Assembly: GCA_009704425.1 (NCBI GenBank)
Contig: WLEG01000088.1
Span: 1 to 7,228 of the forward strand
Direction of reading: 5' to 3'
Length of the DNA: 7,228 bases
Origin: Actinomycetota bacterium
GTDB lineage: Bacteria; Actinomycetota; Acidimicrobiia; Acidimicrobiales; Ilumatobacteraceae
A program made the translations under genes and the position numbers. The notes under the pieces were generated by a model, which was given only the letters and a program-made list of their open reading frames with translations, had not been told where the DNA came from and did no database searches. Of the stretch, positions 4,922-7,228 are shown in pieces (the first letter of the stretch is position 1; the number at the start of each line of letters is the position of its first letter).

Positions 4922-6063
4922 GAGTCGTCGGGCGCGATGGCGCCCGGATAATCGCGTCGTAGACGGGCCGACAGGGCGCACACGATCTCGTACCCGATCG
5001 TGCCCAACGACGTACCCCAGTCGTTGGCGGTGATCTGCTGATCGCCTTGTCGACCGATCAGCACCACCTCGTCGCCGACCGCGCACCGGTCGTCACCCAT
5101 GTCGACCATCAACTGGTCCATGGTGACCACGCCCACGATCGGGCGCGGACGGCCTCCGATCAACACCGCTCCCCCGACCGAGGAGAGGCGACGCGGAACT
5201 CCGTCGGCGTATCCGATGGGAACGGTGGCCACGTTCGTGGTGCGTTCGAATCGATGCCGATGTCCGTACGAGATCGCCTCGCCGGCGTTCACCGTCTTGA
5301 CGAACGACACCCGCGACACCAGGGACAGAGCCGGACGCAGATCGGAACACACCTCGTCCATCGACGGATCCGGGGAGATGCCGTACATGGCGATACCGAC
5401 GCGCACCATGTCCCGACGCGAATCGGGGTGGGCGATGGCCCCGGCCGAGTTGGCGATGTGCAGCCACCCCGGGTCCACGCCGGCACGGCGTAGATCGTCG
5501 ATGACGACGTCGAAACGTCGAATCTGTTCGGCGGTGACCGGCGACGACACGTCGTCCGCGCACGCGAGGTGGGTGAACACCCCGCCGAGCGAAAGTTGCG
5601 GTGAACGCGCGAGGACACGTCCGCCCAACTCGACGGCGGCGTCGGGTCGCGCGCCCACCCGGTTCATTCCGGTGTCCACCTTCAGGTGCACCTCGTGTCC
5701 GACCACGTCGCGACGACGCGCCTCATCGGCCAGGGCATCGATGAAGGCGACCGAATAGGCGGTGGCGATGAGCCCGTGCGAGACCAACTCACCCACCTGA
5801 TCGCGGGGTTGCTCGGACAGAACCAGAATCGGTGCTTCGATACCGGCGCGTCGCAGTTCCACGCCTTCTTGGACCAGGGCCACGCAGAGACCGTGCGCCC
5901 CGGCCTCCAACGCCGCCTCGGCGACCTTCACGGCACCATGGCCGTACCCGTTCGCCTTCACCACCACCATCACCCGAGCCGGCGCCGACACCCGCGCGAG
6001 TCGGGTCACGTTGTGGCGGATCGCGTCGAGATCGACGATGACGCGCGAGGAACGACCGGTCAC
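4915..6063 (-). CDS. alr: Alanine racemase
   Basis: A 382-residue PLP-dependent alanine racemase that makes D-alanine for peptidoglycan. The PLP-binding Lys36 lies in VVVKANGYGHG (33-43), with Tyr40 in the same motif. Lys128 and Arg135 are in LKVDTGMNRVG, His165 in FTHLA, Arg221 and Tyr227 in VRVGIAMYG, and the second catalytic base Tyr266 in ISYGHRHRF. VTMDQLMVD carries Met315-Asp316, and IGYEIVC carries Tyr358. These match the known active-site set of the Bacillus enzyme, so it should be active. The frame is open upstream to 6246, but that part overlaps nnr out of frame. The GTG at 6063, one base after the nnr stop, matches the usual N-terminus (RVIVDLDAIRHN) and is chosen. It is almost certainly cotranscribed and translationally coupled with nnr. 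The 3' end overlaps the forward amidohydrolase stop. Confidence 0.96.
   Translation of the reverse strand: MTGRSSRVIVDLDAIRHNVTRLARVSAPARVMVVVKANGYGHGAVKVAEAALEAGAHGLCVALVQEGVELRRAGIEAPILVLSEQPRDQVGELVSHGLIATAYSVAFIDALADEARRRDVVGHEVHLKVDTGMNRVGARPDAAVELGGRVLARSPQLSLGGVFTHLACADDVSSPVTAEQIRRFDVVIDDLRRAGVDPGWLHIANSAGAIAHPDSRRDMVRVGIAMYGISPDPSMDEVCSDLRPALSLVSRVSFVKTVNAGEAISYGHRHRFERTTNVATVPIGYADGVPRRLSSVGGAVLIGGRPRPIVGVVTMDQLMVDMGDDRCAVGDEVVLIGRQGDQQITANDWGTSLGTIGYEIVCALSARLRRDYPGAIAPDDSQ
4929..4946 (+). terminator. GC-rich hairpin just after the amidohydrolase stop
   Basis: CGGGCGC (4929-4935) pairs perfectly with GCGCCCG (4940-4946) around loop GATG, a 7-bp all-GC stem beginning 7 bases past the amidohydrolase stop. 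It lacks a T-run, like many actinobacterial U-less hairpin terminators. It lies inside the last codons of alr on the other strand (the PGAIAP region), so it must also be compatible with that coding sequence. Confidence 0.4.
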
Positions 6064-6064
6064 G

Positions 6065-7228
6065 TCAGCCCCGCACTTCGGCGATGGCCCGGGGCAACAG
6101 GTCCAACAGGTCGGAGGCCACCATTCCCTCGTCCGCGTCGAACAACGACGCCGCGCGCGCGTGCAGGAACGCGGCGCTGGCGGCGGCCCGGAACGGGTGC
6201 ATCCCTTGGGCGAGCAACGCACCGATGATCCCGGCCAACACGTCACCGGTGCCCGCGGTGGCGAGTCGTTGATCGCCGTTCGAGACGATCAACACCTCGC
6301 CCGACGGCTCGGCGACGACCGTGGTCGTTCCCTTCAGCAGACACACGCAGTTGGTGTCGGTGGCCAGTCGTCGTGCGCTGGCGATTCGGTCGTGCGACGG
6401 CGGATAGCCCAACAGATTGGTGAACTCCCCGTCGTGCGGCGTCAGCACGGTGCCCGATCCGCGTGAGCGCACGATGTCACGGGCGCCGTCACCGCCCCAC
6501 GCCACCGCGAAGAGCCCGTCACCGTCGATGACCATCGGGACGTTCGCACCGGAGATGACCTTGCGGGTCTCGGCGATGGTGCCCTCGTCGCGACCGAGGC
6601 CCGGACCCACGACCATCGACTTGAACCGGGCATGATCACCGTTGATCTCGTCGAGGATGTCGCTCGACCAGTTCCATGCCGGCAACGATTTGCGCACCAC
6701 TTCGATGGGTGTGGTGCGATCGCTCACGATTCCCGGCGATGCCGCGTGCACGATGCCCGCTCCCGATCGCATGGCCGCCGACGCGCACAGGTTGGCGGCT
6801 CCCATCATGCCCGCGCTTCCGGCCAACGAGAACACCGCCGACTTCCACTTGTGCGCGTCGAACGCGCGACGCGGCAACCAGCATCCGACGTCGGCGGCCT
6901 CCACCTCGTTGATGTCGACGTTGCCCATACCGAGCACGATGCCGATGTCGGCCAACTCCACCTCGCCGCTGAGGGCCGGTCCGGCTCCGAGGAGCAGGCC
7001 GGGCTTGAGCGCCACGAAGGTGACGGTGCGATCCGCGCGCCACGCACCGGGCGCCGCCAACCCCGTCAAGCCGTCGAGACCACTGGGAACGTCCACCGCC
7101 AGCACGGGGACACCGTTCGTGGACGGTGGATGCCATTCACCGCGGAATCCCGTTCCGTAGGCGGCGTCGATGATGAGATCGCACACCGGCAGACGAGGGG
7201 GCATGCGGTCGGCGTCGATGACGATGAC
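6065..7228 (-). CDS. nnr: Bifunctional NAD(P)HX epimerase / ADP-dependent NAD(P)HX dehydratase (5' part missing)
   Basis: 387 residues are visible; the reading frame runs off the right edge, so the first part (roughly 80-120 residues judging by the usual near-500-residue length) is missing. The ATG at 7204 is internal: the frame continues upstream as VIVIDADR. The start of the visible part is the end of the YjeF_N epimerase domain, with DLIIDAAYGTGFRG (visible 17-30) and VDVPSGLDG (45-53). The rest is the ribokinase-like dehydratase domain: AGSAGMMGAA, VVGPGLGRDEGT, VIDGDGL, LTPHDGEF, LLKGTTTVV, and the nucleotide-binding ATAGTGDVLAG with catalytic Asp at visible residue 329 (6242-6244). It repairs hydrated NADH and NADPH. 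It is followed by alr one base after its stop, a common actinobacterial pairing, usually behind acpS, which would lie outside the window. Confidence 0.94.
   Translation of the reverse strand, partial: VIVIDADRMPPRLPVCDLIIDAAYGTGFRGEWHPPSTNGVPVLAVDVPSGLDGLTGLAAPGAWRADRTVTFVALKPGLLLGAGPALSGEVELADIGIVLGMGNVDINEVEAADVGCWLPRRAFDAHKWKSAVFSLAGSAGMMGAANLCASAAMRSGAGIVHAASPGIVSDRTTPIEVVRKSLPAWNWSSDILDEINGDHARFKSMVVGPGLGRDEGTIAETRKVISGANVPMVIDGDGLFAVAWGGDGARDIVRSRGSGTVLTPHDGEFTNLLGYPPSHDRIASARRLATDTNCVCLLKGTTTVVAEPSGEVLIVSNGDQRLATAGTGDVLAGIIGALLAQGMHPFRAAASAAFLHARAASLFDADEGMVASDLLDLLPRAIAEVRG

Noticed and set aside
6064..6246. alr start at the ATG at 6246
   Set aside because: This region is the 3' end of nnr in another frame and encodes a Cys/Arg/Pro-rich stretch unlike any racemase N-terminus.
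7202..7204. nnr start at the ATG at 7204
   Set aside because: The same frame is open to the window edge and the visible protein begins inside the epimerase domain, so this Met is internal.

Overview
This looks like chromosomal DNA of a high-GC actinobacterium. The evidence is the GC-rich coding sequence with GTG starts, an F420-type luciferase-like oxidoreductase, TANNNT -10 boxes close to start codons, and an nnr-alr gene pair of actinobacterial type. Acidimicrobiia is a plausible class, but that is inference from gene flavour; no rRNA or marker gene is present. No tRNA, rRNA, CRISPR array, insertion sequence, integrase or phage gene was recognised.

Layout. Bases 1-150 are a leader with two inverted repeats and a possible promoter. 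Three tightly coupled forward genes follow, each pair overlapping by a GTGA tetranucleotide: a luciferase-like (LLM) F420-dependent oxidoreductase (151-1050), a small SnoaL/NTF2-like protein (1047-1391) and a TetR-family regulator (1388-2023). After a 26-bp gap holding an inverted repeat over a -10-like box comes a short-chain dehydrogenase of the MFE-2/17-beta-HSD4 type (2050-2949). It runs tail-to-tail into a reverse-strand isochorismatase-fold protein (2942-3601). A 108-bp divergent promoter region then leads to a forward amidohydrolase (3710-4921), which converges on and overlaps a reverse-strand housekeeping pair: alr, alanine racemase (4915-6063), and nnr, NAD(P)HX epimerase/dehydratase (6065-7228, cut by the right edge).

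How the genes may work together. The right side is cell-wall and metabolite-repair housekeeping: D-alanine supply and NAD(P)H hydrate repair. The left two thirds resembles a small catabolic cluster. A flavin/F420 redox enzyme, a small SnoaL protein, a hydroxyacyl-CoA or hydroxysteroid-type dehydrogenase, an isochorismatase-fold protein and a metal-dependent hydrolase are grouped with a TetR regulator. Such mixtures are common in actinobacterial steroid, terpenoid and aromatic degradation, but the substrate cannot be read from this sequence.

The most unusual points are: (i) the isochorismatase-fold protein lacks the family's nucleophilic cysteine (Gly at that position) and has Glu for the usual Asp; (ii) each of the three forward promoters carries a different inverted repeat across its -10 box; (iii) both convergent gene pairs overlap at their stop codons, with hairpins placed in or beside the overlap; (iv) two genes have a TANNNT-N6-ATG arrangement expected of leaderless mRNAs. 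I see no clear evidence of a wholly new multi-gene system.
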